Part shown: positions 25,799 to 34,200 of the stretch, piece by piece | Layout of the letters: every line of letters starts with the position of its first letter | Position numbering within the stretch: the first letter of the stretch is position 1 | Origin: Desulfuromusa sp. | GTDB taxonomy: Bacteria > Desulfobacterota > Desulfuromonadia > Desulfuromonadales > Geopsychrobacteraceae | Direction: 5' to 3' | Assembly (NCBI GenBank): GCA_021647765.1 | Contig: JAKIUD010000023.1 | Location: 1-44,222 of the forward strand | Length of the DNA stretch: 44,222 nucleotides | The notes under the pieces: generated by a model | What the model was told of the DNA's origin: nothing | Database searches by the model: none | Seen by the model: only the letters and a program-made list of their open reading frames with translations | Program-made: the position numbers and the translations under genes

Positions 25799-25828
25799 AA
25801 AAAAAAGACAGCCGAAGCTGTCTTTTTT
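25799..25828. terminator. terminator between peroxiredoxin gene and msh cluster
   Basis: GACAGC (25807-25812), loop CGAA, GCTGTC (25817-25822), with an A-run before and T6 after. On the minus strand it closes the peroxiredoxin gene and separates it from mshI. Confidence 0.85.
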
Positions 25829-25878
25829 CTAAACCAATATTTATAACTGTTTGTAACTGCAGATATTTATATTTTCTG

Positions 25879-26481
25879 TTAGAGCTTATCTGCCTGATCA
25901 GCAAGATAAGAGGCAACACCTTTTTCGTCAGCAACCATCCCCTCATCACCCTTATTCCAACCCGCCGGACAAACTTCACCATGATTTTCATGAAATTGCA
26001 CTGCATCAACCATCCGCAACATTTCGTCAATATTACGACCAAGTGGCAGGTCATTTACAACCTGATGACGAACAATCCCTTCTTTATCGATTAGAAACGA
26101 TCCACGCAAGGCAACCCCCGCAGGCTCAAATTCAACATCATAATCACGGCAGATTTCATGTTTAACATCAGCGACCAGTGGATACTTTACCGCGCCGATA
26201 CCACCTTTTTCAACAGCGGTATTACGCCAGGCCGCATGGGTAAATTGTGAATCAATAGAACAGCCGATAATCTGTACGCCGCGTTTTTCAAATTCAGCAA
26301 TCCGGTGACTGAAAGCAATCAGCTCAGTAGGACAGACAAAAGTGAAGTCAAGCGGGTAAAAGAACAGGACAATGTGTTTCCCCTTGTAATCAGCCAAGGT
26401 AAAATCGTCATTAATAGAACCATCGGCCATAACAGCCGGAGCACTAAAGTTCGGGGCTTGCTTTCCTACCAGTACACTCAT
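25879..26481 (-). CDS. typical 2-Cys peroxiredoxin (AhpC/Prx1 family)
   Basis: 200 residues from ATG with AAGGAG upstream. Peroxidatic Cys50 in DFTFVCPTE, resolving Cys171 in GEVCPAGW, and the family-typical GCSIDSQFTHAAWRN and YPLVADVKHEICRDYDV. The long C terminus with the resolving cysteine places it with Prx1-type AhpC enzymes, which reduce hydrogen peroxide, organic peroxides and peroxynitrite. No AhpF reductase is adjacent, so electrons probably come from thioredoxin. It has its own near-consensus promoter and terminator. Confidence 0.93.
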   Translation of the reverse strand: MSVLVGKQAPNFSAPAVMADGSINDDFTLADYKGKHIVLFFYPLDFTFVCPTELIAFSHRIAEFEKRGVQIIGCSIDSQFTHAAWRNTAVEKGGIGAVKYPLVADVKHEICRDYDVEFEPAGVALRGSFLIDKEGIVRHQVVNDLPLGRNIDEMLRMVDAVQFHENHGEVCPAGWNKGDEGMVADEKGVASYLADQADKL

Positions 26482-26522
26482 TGTTTAACTCCTTTTTTTT
26501 TAAGTTTTATAGATTTCCTTGT

Positions 26523-26550
26523 ATTTTAATGATTAGATATGACTTGTCAA
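26523..26550 (-). promoter_or_regulatory. sigma70 promoter of the peroxiredoxin gene
   Basis: Minus strand: TTGACA (26545-26550), 16-base spacer, TAAAAT (26523-26528), about 42 bases before the ATG. No OxyR or PerR site was recognised. Confidence 0.7.
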
Positions 26551-26565
26551 GTAATTATTACTATT

Positions 26566-27468
26566 TTAGTTATTTTTACGACTGCGCGGGTGGCATTGAT
26601 CATAAACGTCTGTTAGATGGGCGAAGCTAACTTTGGTATATTTCTGCGTTGTCGATAAGGATGCGTGTCCCAGAAGTTCCTGAATGATCCGTAAATCAGC
26701 GCCAGCATCGAGCAAGTGAGTGGCAAAGGAGTGTCGCAAAGCATGTGGTGTGACATCAGTAGGCAAATTAAGCTGCAACAAGCGATTCTTCAGATTGCGC
26801 TGTACACTTCGTGCCGTCAAACGTCCCCCCCTTTGGTTGAGAAACAATGGCACGCCCTGCCCAGGCTCCCCACGCTCAGCAAGGTAATTCAGCAAAGCAC
26901 GGCATGCTTGACGACCAATGGGTAAGATTCTCTCTTTACCGCCCTTTCCGAGAACCCGAACCTGATGATTCACTAAGTCAACAGCGCCGACATCAAGGCG
27001 GGTCAATTCTCCGACCCGCAATCCACAGGAATAGGTTAACTCAAAAATAGCCAGATCACGCAACATTAACAGGTGCTGCCCGGGGGGAGACCGATCTAAC
27101 AGATGGCCGACCTGCTCAGCACTGAGAACCTTGGGTAGATACTGCTCCCGACGTGGCGTGGACAAAGCATCCACCGGAGAATCGGCGAGGACTCCCTCGC
27201 GCACCAGAAAGCGGAAAAATACTTTTATCGCTGATAATTTACGCGCAATACTGGTTCGGCCACACGATTTATGCAGTCTGGCTAGATATTGCCGCAACAA
27301 CAACAGATCAATGTGTTCCAGCCAGCTTTCTCGCAGATCAAAGGTTCCAGACTGTTGTAAAAAAGCTTGCAACTGGCGCAAGTCCCGAAGATAAGCTTCA
27401 ACCGTCCGCGGAGAGAGATTACGTTCAACCGCCAGATGTTGTTCAAGTCGCTTTAAATACTGCTCCAC
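26566..27468 (-). CDS. xerC: XerC-type tyrosine recombinase
   Basis: 300 residues from GTG 27468, with GGAG five bases upstream. N-terminal SAM-like core-binding domain (LAVERNLSPRTVEAYLRDLRQL). The catalytic residues are all present: Arg151 (LRVGELTRL), Lys178 or 175 in GKGGKER, His242-xx-Arg245 in HALRHSFATHLLDAG, His268 in GHASLSTT and nucleophile Tyr277. Length and motifs are those of chromosomal XerC/XerD, which resolve chromosome dimers at dif; XerC is favoured over XerD only by general resemblance. It is not next to an integron or phage. Confidence 0.88.
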   Translation of the reverse strand: MEQYLKRLEQHLAVERNLSPRTVEAYLRDLRQLQAFLQQSGTFDLRESWLEHIDLLLLRQYLARLHKSCGRTSIARKLSAIKVFFRFLVREGVLADSPVDALSTPRREQYLPKVLSAEQVGHLLDRSPPGQHLLMLRDLAIFELTYSCGLRVGELTRLDVGAVDLVNHQVRVLGKGGKERILPIGRQACRALLNYLAERGEPGQGVPLFLNQRGGRLTARSVQRNLKNRLLQLNLPTDVTPHALRHSFATHLLDAGADLRIIQELLGHASLSTTQKYTKVSFAHLTDVYDQCHPRSRKNN

Positions 27469-27629
27469 TGGATCTCCATAACACCCTGATTATTGATTGA
27501 TATCCTCGACCAATTGACGACTCCGCCCCAGCATGACATACTCACTTCAATCATAGCGGGGGAAATGAATACTGTCGAGAAGAACCCCGAACATTAGATG
27601 CAACAGCTTATTGTTCTGGAGAAAGTTAC

Positions 27630-28487
27630 GTGATCACATATTTACTATTCGTCCTGTTTATCATAGCAAATCTAGCCGTACTTGCCTTTGACCTGCTGGC
27701 GGTTCTCCTCAGCTACAGTATCTGCTGGTACGAATATTCAAACGCTAATCCTGATTTGGTCAACAAAAGATTCAGCTGGAAAAATTTAAAACTGATTTTA
27801 AAATTGATAGCTCCCGAAGTTTTCTTTGATTTTATCTCCCTCGTGGCACTTCCTTTCGGGCTGTGGAATAGAAGCAACCAGGCCACACAGCGTGGAGAAA
27901 CCCCGGTTTTATTACTCCACGGATTGTTAGTCAACCAATCCTGCTGGTTCTGGTTTAAGCGTCGACTCCAGCAACAGGGATTCAATAATATAGTCACTAT
28001 GAACCTTTCTTCCTGGCATAGTGAGGAGGTTTTGTCCGAGTTAGTGGCAAAACGGGTCGATGAACTACGCCACCAACTCGGGGTCAATAAAGTTCACTTG
28101 GTCGGACATTCGATGGGGGGAATTATTGCCCGAAATTATGTCCAGCTGCGTGGAGGCAACGACAAGGTTGAACATTTAGTCTGCCTTGGTTCTCCCCATT
28201 ATGGATCAAAATTGGCGCCATTCACGACCAACCCTCTTGGAAAACTGCTAATCCCAACTTCTGATTTCCTCCAGAGACTCAATAGTGCACCAATTCCTGA
28301 GGATACCCATTTAACCAATATTTATACCAACAAAGACAACATGGTTCTGCCTAACTCCAATAATCATTTACCTTGGGGAGAAGCAGTCGAGCTTGATGAC
28401 ATGGGACATACCTCGCTGATCTATCGCAAAGCACCTATCGATGCGACAGTTATGGCATTAAAAAAACCGCTTAAATCCCCAACGTAA
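27630..28487 (+). CDS. membrane-anchored alpha/beta hydrolase (lipase/esterase-like)
   Basis: 285 residues from GTG 27630 with GGAG upstream. One or two N-terminal membrane helices (residues 2-30), then an alpha/beta hydrolase: LLLHGLLVNQSCWFWFKRRL gives the oxyanion region, GHSMGG with nucleophile Ser161, and a C-terminal LDDMGHTSLI supplying the catalytic His. It resembles triacylglycerol lipase/PGAP1-type esterases; the substrate cannot be told. Divergent from xerC and close to the following DUF362 gene. Confidence 0.8.
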   Translation: MITYLLFVLFIIANLAVLAFDLLAVLLSYSICWYEYSNANPDLVNKRFSWKNLKLILKLIAPEVFFDFISLVALPFGLWNRSNQATQRGETPVLLLHGLLVNQSCWFWFKRRLQQQGFNNIVTMNLSSWHSEEVLSELVAKRVDELRHQLGVNKVHLVGHSMGGIIARNYVQLRGGNDKVEHLVCLGSPHYGSKLAPFTTNPLGKLLIPTSDFLQRLNSAPIPEDTHLTNIYTNKDNMVLPNSNNHLPWGEAVELDDMGHTSLIYRKAPIDATVMALKKPLKSPT

Positions 28488-28534
28488 ACGTATCCCTATG
28501 TGCAAAAATCGTAGCCAATAAAGGATTTATCCTT

Positions 28535-29698
28535 TTGCAATCCCCACCCAAACCAGAATATGCCCGAGTTTCTCTACAGAGGTTGAAAACTTATAATTCC
28601 ACTGAGACTCTGGTAGCGCTTGAAAAACTTCTACAATCGCTTGGGGGGATGCCCGCTTTTGTCAAACCAGGGCAAAAAGTCCTGATCAAACCAAACTTAC
28701 TCGCCGGAAAAACTCCCGACAAAGCAGTGACAACACATCCTGAAATCGTCCGGGCAGTCATTAAACTGGCTCAAAAAGCTGGCGGAGAGGTGTCTCTTGG
28801 AGATTCTCCCGGTATTGGCAGCCCCAAAAATGTTGCCCGAAAAAGTGGGATTCTTGCAGTTGTAGAAGAAACCGGCTGCCGCTTCGCCCCTTTTGAAACA
28901 TCGGTCACAATCCGCCCGACCGGCGGAACCTTTCATCAGTTTGAAGTTGCCCAAGAGATTCTCGATGCGGATGTGGTCATCAACCTGCCAAAACTGAAGA
29001 CTCATCAGATGATGGGACTGACCTGCGGAATAAAAAATATGTTCGGAGCTGTCGTTGGACTGCGTAAACCTCGACTTCACCTACAAGCCGGAACCGATAA
29101 AGCCTTTTTTGCCCTGATGTTACTGGAACTCTGCGAAACTCTGGCACCAGCATTGACTATTGTCGATGCAGTCATCGGTATGGAGGGTGAAGGTCCCGGT
29201 AGTGGTGACCCGGTGCAAATCGGAGTGCTGTTGGCGGGTCGCCATCCTCAGGCAGTCGATACCGTGGCAACGGAGCTGGTCGGTCTACAAGCAAACCAGG
29301 TTTGGATCCAACAACAAGCCATTGCCACAAACCGTCCCTATACCCAGCTTAAACAGCTTGAGATTGTCGGTGATCCGCTGGAATCACTCAAAATCAAAAA
29401 CTTCCGTCCGGCAAAAATGACCGATGTCAACTTCGGCCTGAAAGGGGGGCTGAAACATTATTTAAGAGATGCTCTGACCGCACGACCCGAGCCGGATCAC
29501 AACCTCTGCAAACGCTGTAATGATTGTGTCACCCACTGTCCAGCAGAAGCAATGAAAATTGAACACAACAGACTACAGATTGACTATAATCACTGTATTC
29601 GTTGTTTTTGTTGCCAGGAGCTCTGTCCCCATGGTGCGTTGGTTACCAAACAGGGAATATTGTTACGTTTAAACAGCTTCCTACACCGGAAAAGCTGA
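28535..29698 (+). CDS. DUF362-domain protein with C-terminal 2[4Fe-4S] ferredoxin
   Basis: 387 residues from TTG 28535 (AAGGA nine bases upstream). The first 290 residues are DUF362: KVLIKPNLLAG, KAVTTHPEIVRAVIKLAQKAG, GDSPGIGS, VVINLPKLKTHQMMGLTCGIKNMFGAV and GMEGEGPGSGDPVQIGVLLAG. The C terminus holds two cluster motifs, CKRCNDCVTHCP and CIRCFCCQELCP. Such proteins are common in anaerobes; their biochemical role is unknown, although electron transfer is implied by the clusters. Probably cotranscribed with the hydrolase. Confidence 0.87.
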   Translation: MQSPPKPEYARVSLQRLKTYNSTETLVALEKLLQSLGGMPAFVKPGQKVLIKPNLLAGKTPDKAVTTHPEIVRAVIKLAQKAGGEVSLGDSPGIGSPKNVARKSGILAVVEETGCRFAPFETSVTIRPTGGTFHQFEVAQEILDADVVINLPKLKTHQMMGLTCGIKNMFGAVVGLRKPRLHLQAGTDKAFFALMLLELCETLAPALTIVDAVIGMEGEGPGSGDPVQIGVLLAGRHPQAVDTVATELVGLQANQVWIQQQAIATNRPYTQLKQLEIVGDPLESLKIKNFRPAKMTDVNFGLKGGLKHYLRDALTARPEPDHNLCKRCNDCVTHCPAEAMKIEHNRLQIDYNHCIRCFCCQELCPHGALVTKQGILLRLNSFLHRKS

Positions 29699-29710
29699 TA
29701 AAAATAACCA

Positions 29711-29867
29711 TCCAGCAAAATCGGGACTGTCCCCGCATGGAGGCTGTCCCAGGCTTTTGCGGTGCAAGCACCGCCGTTCTTCGTAACTCGTAAACTTCGG
29801 GACAGCCCCGTATGGCGAACGGACAGTCCCAAGTTGACTGTAATACTGCTTAAACTAGCGCCATTCG
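29711..29867. repeat. paired-palindrome repeat (REPIN/MITE-like), copy 1
   Basis: Near-identical to 34017-34175. Left part has GGGACTGTCCCC then GGCTGTCCC; right part has the inverse GGGACAGCCCC and GGACAGTCCC, separated by about 55 bases that include a GGCTTTTGCGG segment. It ends in AAACTAGCGCCATTCG. No gene was seen in the 286 bases between the DUF362 and YcxB-like genes. Confidence 0.85.
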
Positions 29868-29984
29868 GGACAGTCGGACTCACTAACAATTTGTCCGAAT
29901 AATCACAAAAACCTTTGACCCGGCACTCATCAATAAGGTAAATGAAAATCCAACTTGCTATTTCCAATCAAGGATTCTTAGCCT

Positions 29985-30491
29985 ATGAGCCCACAAGTCC
30001 ATATTACTTATGATCTCAGTGAAAAAAACTGGCGAACTTTTTATAATGCCTACTATACCTCAGATAAGCGTTTCAAACTTCGCTTCATCTATGGCACTGG
30101 GAGCTGGATTATTGGTGTTTGTGGTCTATTTGGGTTATTTGACAATAAACTGATCGCTTTTGGCATGATTGCCTTTGGTCTCTACTGCGTCTTTGCAAAG
30201 CAGTATCTGGTCAATAAGGCGGTCAAAAAAATTAAAGTTAAACCGCAGTTCCCCGGCAAAATTGATTACCGCATAGATCAGGATAAAATCGCTGGAATCG
30301 AGCAAGGAAAGGAATTTGAATTTTTCTGGAAGACATTTTACGGCTATCGGGATGCAGCACCAGGGCTATTATTGTATCTCAAGGAGGCATCATTCTTTTT
30401 CATCCCCAACGAAGCGGTTTCCGCCGAAGACAAGCAGGAAATCATCAATATCCTGCGACTGAATAAAGTTCAGGATCTGGCAACAAAGTAA
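29985..30491 (+). CDS. YcxB-like two-helix membrane protein
   Basis: 168 residues. N-terminal VHITYDLSEKNWRTFYNAYY, two membrane helices (about residues 35-70, WIIGVCGLFGLFDNKLIAFGMIAFGLYCVF), then a soluble domain with IDQDKIAGIEQGKEFEFFWKTFYGYRDAAPGLLLYLKEASFFFIPNEAVS. This layout, with the closing SFFFIPNEAVS, is that of the YcxB family (PF14317), which has no assigned function. Confidence 0.7.
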   Translation: MSPQVHITYDLSEKNWRTFYNAYYTSDKRFKLRFIYGTGSWIIGVCGLFGLFDNKLIAFGMIAFGLYCVFAKQYLVNKAVKKIKVKPQFPGKIDYRIDQDKIAGIEQGKEFEFFWKTFYGYRDAAPGLLLYLKEASFFFIPNEAVSAEDKQEIINILRLNKVQDLATK

Positions 30492-30513
30492 GATCACAGA
30501 TATTATTGATAGA

Positions 30514-30544
30514 AAAAGGCTCACAATTGATTTGTGAGCCTTTT
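30514..30544. terminator. bidirectional terminator between convergent genes
   Basis: AAAAGGCTCACAA (30514-30526) pairs with TTGTGAGCCTTTT (30532-30544), five-base loop. It serves the YcxB-like gene and the opposing NFU gene. Confidence 0.88.
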
Positions 30545-30570
30545 CAATTGACAGTCAAACTAATAGCAGA

Positions 30571-30795
30571 TTAACGCACTTGAACAACTTCCTTTACTTC
30601 TGGAATCTGCTCCATCAGGTTGCGCTCGATACCCATCTTTAAAGTCATCGTCGACATTGGACAGGAGCCGCAAGCACCGGTCAGACGGACGCTGACGGTT
30701 CCATCTTCCGACACACCTACCAGTTCAACATCGCCACCATCAGCCTGTAGAGCAGGACGAATTAAATCTAAAACTTCTGTGACACGTTCTTCCAT
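30571..30795 (-). CDS. NFU-domain iron-sulphur carrier (NifU C-terminal type)
   Basis: 74 residues, a stand-alone NFU domain: LIRPALQADGGDVELVGV followed by GACGSCPMSTMTLKMGIERNL with the cluster-binding Cys42 and Cys45 and the closing VVQV strand. Stand-alone NFU proteins carry 4Fe-4S clusters from the assembly scaffold to target proteins, useful in an organism with many iron-sulphur enzymes. Own promoter at 30834-30861. Confidence 0.92.
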   Translation of the reverse strand: MEERVTEVLDLIRPALQADGGDVELVGVSEDGTVSVRLTGACGSCPMSTMTLKMGIERNLMEQIPEVKEVVQVR

Positions 30796-30833
30796 CAGAC
30801 ATCTCCTTCGTAAATATGAGTTTATTTGTCAAG

Positions 30834-30861
30834 TATATACGCTATTCCAACCAGATTGCAA
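30834..30861 (-). promoter_or_regulatory. sigma70-type promoter of the NFU gene
   Basis: Minus strand: TTGCAA (30856-30861), 16-base spacer, TATATA (30834-30839), about 38 bases before the ATG. Confidence 0.55.
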
Positions 30862-30899
30862 GTTCTGTCATTAATCAGCTGTCATGATTCAGGTGCGCA

Positions 30900-32066
30900 T
30901 CAGGAGGCTCCAGCCGGCATACGGATATCACCGATACGTTGACTGCAAAGAAGCTTCGGTCTACCAACATTTTTCCCCTGAATAAGCACCTTGAAACTGT
31001 CCCCCATCCCCCCTTCCGGAAGGATCAACGTCTTTAAATTCATCCGCAATGCCTGAGCTTTCTTCGGGTCAGTTTCACGACTCTCCATCTCAATCAACAT
31101 CTCCAGAAAGCCAAGCCCCATTAAAAATTGGTATTGCTGACCAAAATAAATAACATCTAAGCCGTGTTGCTGACCTATTTCCTGTAAAGTCGAAAAATCA
31201 ACATGGGCAGTCATATCCTGATAACCAACCCGTTGATAGGGATTTTCATTGGTTTGATGCTGATGATAACAGAGCAGGGTTCCGGCATGTCGATATGGAG
31301 CATAGAGTTCTTCCGCCAGATAGCCATAATCGATCGTCAATACAAATCCACGCTTGAGAACAGCCGCAATCCGTTGCATCCAGTCACAAGCGGCAAGGTT
31401 GACTTCACAGCGATTCCCGGCTGCGGGTTCGATCCCAATCCGTTGAAAATATTTTTTGATCAGGTTGGTAGAGAGAGGGCGCAGTTCTTCACAAAAGCCT
31501 TCCTCGCCGTTTACAACATAAATTTCCTGCAATTCTCCGGCATGCTTTTCAATCAAATGAACTGGAAACGCATCGATGAGCTCATTACTGATAAAACAAC
31601 CCTGCATCCCTGAGAGGTCACTAAGCTCACACCAGACAATTCGTCCAGCGGCAAGGTGCTGTTGTAAGATTAGCTCTTGACGCTGGCGATTATCCAAGCT
31701 GATTTCTATCAGCCGATATTCAATATGCGCATAAAACTCCGGAGAATTTTCTGCCAGCGCATCCAGAATATCGAGACAAAGATGCCCTTCACCTGCCCCC
31801 TGTTCGGCAATGACAAAGCTCCCCTGCCCTAACAGTTGCCACATCTGCTCTAATTGCCGTGCAATCAGCCGCCCAAAACAGGAATGAACACTGGACGAAG
31901 TAAAGAAATCACCTTGTTTCCCGATCCTGACCCGCCCGGCAGTATAATAGCCGTGCTCTGGATGATAAAGAGCTTGCTCCATAAACTCCGCAAAAGGGAT
32001 TCCAGCAATAGAATCAATCTGCTTGCGCAGGGACAGAATAAGATCTGACTTCTGTTTTTCGATCAT
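30900..32066 (-). CDS. MidA/NDUFAF7-family SAM-dependent methyltransferase (DUF185)
   Basis: 388 residues. The N-terminal IPFAEFMEQALYHPEHGYYT, then GDFFTSSSVHSCFGRLIARQL (52-72), the SAM loop EQGAGEGHLCLDIL (88-101) and the C-terminal SNELIDAFPVHLIE and TIDYGYLAEELYAPYRHAGTLLCYHQH identify PF02636. The mitochondrial homologue methylates an arginine of complex I subunit NDUFS2; the bacterial role is not established. It is a monocistronic gene, divergent from the kinase-BON gene. Confidence 0.9.
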   Translation of the reverse strand: MIEKQKSDLILSLRKQIDSIAGIPFAEFMEQALYHPEHGYYTAGRVRIGKQGDFFTSSSVHSCFGRLIARQLEQMWQLLGQGSFVIAEQGAGEGHLCLDILDALAENSPEFYAHIEYRLIEISLDNRQRQELILQQHLAAGRIVWCELSDLSGMQGCFISNELIDAFPVHLIEKHAGELQEIYVVNGEEGFCEELRPLSTNLIKKYFQRIGIEPAAGNRCEVNLAACDWMQRIAAVLKRGFVLTIDYGYLAEELYAPYRHAGTLLCYHQHQTNENPYQRVGYQDMTAHVDFSTLQEIGQQHGLDVIYFGQQYQFLMGLGFLEMLIEMESRETDPKKAQALRMNLKTLILPEGGMGDSFKVLIQGKNVGRPKLLCSQRIGDIRMPAGAS

Positions 32067-32100
32067 GGGGTATCCGTTTTAACTCAATTTAAGGAGCAAA

Positions 32101-32129
32101 ATTATAGTCAGAGAACAAGTCAAAGACAA
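32101..32129 (-). promoter_or_regulatory. sigma70-type promoter of the MidA-type gene
   Basis: Minus strand: TTGTCT (32124-32129), 17-base spacer, perfect TATAAT (32101-32106), about 35 bases before the start. Confidence 0.6.
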
Positions 32130-32244
32130 GAGATAAAACCATTACAAACACTTGAACTTGAAGATGATTCATGCCATTATTAGCCGCTGTACGGAAACAG
32201 GAGTCAACGGTTAACCTGCATAGCTAATATTGGAGTGAGTTTTT

Positions 32245-33051
32245 ATGGCAATCATTACCATTTCCCGAGAAATGGGCAGCGGCGGCATTCCGATTGTCCA
32301 ACAGGTAGCAGAAGAGCTTGGCTACGCCTTGATCGACGGTGATGTCCTCAGAAACGCTGCCGAAGATTATGACCTGACTCAAGATGCCTTGCAGCAAATT
32401 GATGAAAAACCACCGGTATTCATAGAAAATCTGGATCGACAGATTGAGCTGAATATGAGCCGTATCCAACTGATTGTGCTGGAACAAGCCCTTCAGGGAG
32501 ATGTCGTTATCTACGGTCGCGGTGGGCAGGATCTACTGTCTGAAATTACCAGTGTGTTTCGGGTCAGAATTATTGCCCCATTTGAAGAAAGAGTTGAACG
32601 CTGGGCAGAACGGGAATGGATAGACCCTGACCTCGCCCGTTCCCTCGTCCGTAAAAGTGACCAACAACGGGCTGGTTTTATCAAGTATTACTTTGATCGT
32701 AACTGGACCAATCCAATCGAATACGACATGGTCATTAATACCACCAGAGTTTCCAATGAAATGGCGGTTAAACTAATTATTGAGGCTATAAAAGATCCTT
32801 ATCTAACTGAAAAAGCTAATACTTGTAAGACAAAAGTTCAGGACTTAATTATTCAGAAAAAGATTCAAATTGCCCGTTTGGATGACGAACGAATTAAAGA
32901 TATCTGGTTTAACATTGGTGTTGTTGATTGCCATGTTACCTTATCCGGACATGTCTATAGTGAATCTGAACGCCAAGCTGTTATTGATAATGCAACTGAA
33001 GTTGAAGGGGTCACCGGAGTCACTGACAATCTGAAAATCATCAATTATTAG
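32245..33051 (+). CDS. cytidylate kinase-like protein fused to a C-terminal BON domain
   Basis: 268 residues. The first 180 form a cytidylate-kinase-like domain (PF13189): nucleotide loop ISREMGSGG (6-14), then GYALIDGDVLR, VIYGRGGQDLL, RVRIIAPFEERVERWAERE and DYDMVINT-like EYDMVINTTRVS. Residues from about 195 resemble a BON domain: LDDERIKDIWFNIGVVDCHVTLSGHVYSESERQAVIDNATEVEGVTGVTDNLKI. BON domains usually bind membranes or lipids in the envelope, so the fusion to a cytoplasmic kinase fold is unusual. There is no signal peptide. Kinase substrate is unknown. Confidence 0.8.
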   Translation: MAIITISREMGSGGIPIVQQVAEELGYALIDGDVLRNAAEDYDLTQDALQQIDEKPPVFIENLDRQIELNMSRIQLIVLEQALQGDVVIYGRGGQDLLSEITSVFRVRIIAPFEERVERWAEREWIDPDLARSLVRKSDQQRAGFIKYYFDRNWTNPIEYDMVINTTRVSNEMAVKLIIEAIKDPYLTEKANTCKTKVQDLIIQKKIQIARLDDERIKDIWFNIGVVDCHVTLSGHVYSESERQAVIDNATEVEGVTGVTDNLKIINY

Positions 33052-33098
33052 AATTTTAGATAGTGAGTATGGGTAAGGTATACGTAAAAATCAATGAC

Positions 33099-33125
33099 AA
33101 AACGCCGGCAATGCCGGCGTTTTGT
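33099..33125 (+). terminator. rho-independent terminator after the kinase-BON gene
   Basis: AAAACGCCGGC pairs with GCCGGCGTTTT around an AAT loop, followed by GTTT. It lies between the kinase-BON gene and yebC. Confidence 0.8.
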
Positions 33126-33153
33126 TTAATTTATTAATCAAGGAGCAGTATCG

Positions 33154-33900
33154 ATGTCGGGACATAGTAAATGGGCCAATATCAAACATCGTAAAGGGGC
33201 ACAAGATGCCAAACGTGGAAAAATATTCACAAAACTAATCAAGGAAATCACCATTGCGGCAAGAATTGGTGGCGCTGATCTTGAATCTAATGCGCGTCTA
33301 CGACTGGCTGTTGACAAAGCAAAACAGGCAAATATGCCCAAGGATAATATCGATCGCGGCATCAAAAAAGGAACCGGGGATCTTGATGGTGTCACCTATG
33401 AAGAAGGTGTTTTTGAAGGCTACGGCCCCGGTGGTGTTGCAGTCATTGTAGAATTTATGACTGATAATCGTACCCGTACTGTTGCTGATGTCCGTCATGC
33501 TTTCAACAAGTATGGTGGAAGTTTGGGTGTCAGTGGCTCAGTCGCATTTATGTTCGATCGTAAAGGGCAAATCATTTTCAGTGATGACAACAATTTTGAG
33601 ACCATTTTTGAAGCGGCCCTGGAAGCTGGTGCTGAAGACGTTAAAGAAGATGATGGTGTCATTGAAGTTATCACCGACCCGGTTGAATTTGAAACGGTCA
33701 AAAATGATCTTGAAAAACAGGGGCTAAAATATCAATCAGCAGAAGTCACCATGATTCCGCAAAATCTGAATCCAGTTGAAGGAAAACAAGCTGAATCACT
33801 GATGAAAATGATTGATGTTCTGGAAGATAACGATGATGTGCAGAACGTTTATACCAATTTTGACATCTCTGACGAAGAAATGGAGAAAATCCTGGGCTGA
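33154..33900 (+). CDS. yebC: YebC/PmpR-family regulator or translation factor
   Basis: 248 residues with the invariant start SGHSKWANIKHRKGAQDAKRGK, then NARLRLAVDKAKQANMPKDNIDRGIKKG, YEGYGPGG-like FEGYGPGGVAVIVE and the C-terminal LEDNDDVQNVYTNFDI. YebC proteins have been described as transcription regulators and, more recently, as factors easing ribosome stalling at proline stretches. Position just upstream of ruvC is a common bacterial arrangement. AGGAG lies eight bases before the ATG. Confidence 0.96.
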   Translation: MSGHSKWANIKHRKGAQDAKRGKIFTKLIKEITIAARIGGADLESNARLRLAVDKAKQANMPKDNIDRGIKKGTGDLDGVTYEEGVFEGYGPGGVAVIVEFMTDNRTRTVADVRHAFNKYGGSLGVSGSVAFMFDRKGQIIFSDDNNFETIFEAALEAGAEDVKEDDGVIEVITDPVEFETVKNDLEKQGLKYQSAEVTMIPQNLNPVEGKQAESLMKMIDVLEDNDDVQNVYTNFDISDEEMEKILG

Positions 33901-33992
33901 TGGTGTTGCAGAAATCTCTAATCTGCGATGTGTCGATTGATTTTTTTGCTTAGCAGCGCATTTTTTGCAAAAGTATTTCTTATGATTCCAGG

Positions 33993-34175
33993 AAATAGCG
34001 CCAGTTTAAGGAAATTTCCAGCAAAAACGGGACTGTCCCCGCATGGGGGCTGTCCCAAGCTTTTGCGGCGCAAACCGCCACAGTTCTTCGTGGCTCGTAA
34101 ACTTCGGGACAGCCCCCGATGGGTCTGGGGACAGTCCCAAGTTTACTGCAATACTGCTTAAACTAGCGCCATTCG
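33993..34175. mobile_element. MITE/REPIN-like element, copy 2, with terminal inverted repeats and flanking direct repeats
   Basis: Core 34017-34175 matches 29711-29867. Here the ends are inverted repeats: AAATAGCGCCAGTTTAAG (33993-34010) against CTTAAACTAGCGCCATTC near 34158-34174, with three mismatches in 18. TGATTCCAGG occurs directly outside both ends, at 33983-33992 and 34176-34185, like a 10-bp target duplication. Inside are opposed GGGACTGTCCCC/GGGGGCTGTCCC palindromes. No coding capacity. It occupies most of the 300 bases between yebC and ruvC. Confidence 0.75.
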
Positions 34176-34200
34176 TGATTCCAGGGTATGTTACTCGATT

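Noticed and set aside
26566..27468. Phage or integron integrase
   Set aside because: Length, motifs and housekeeping neighbours fit chromosomal XerC; no attachment site, tRNA or phage genes are adjacent.
29590..29967. Leftward 125-codon open frame across the repeat at 29711
   Set aside because: It runs through the repeat and antisense to the ferredoxin end of the DUF362 gene; no ribosome site or protein features.
33928..34161. Rightward 77-codon open frame inside the MITE/REPIN-like element
   Set aside because: The frame is made of palindromic repeat sequence, and the equivalent frame is not kept in the copy at 29711.
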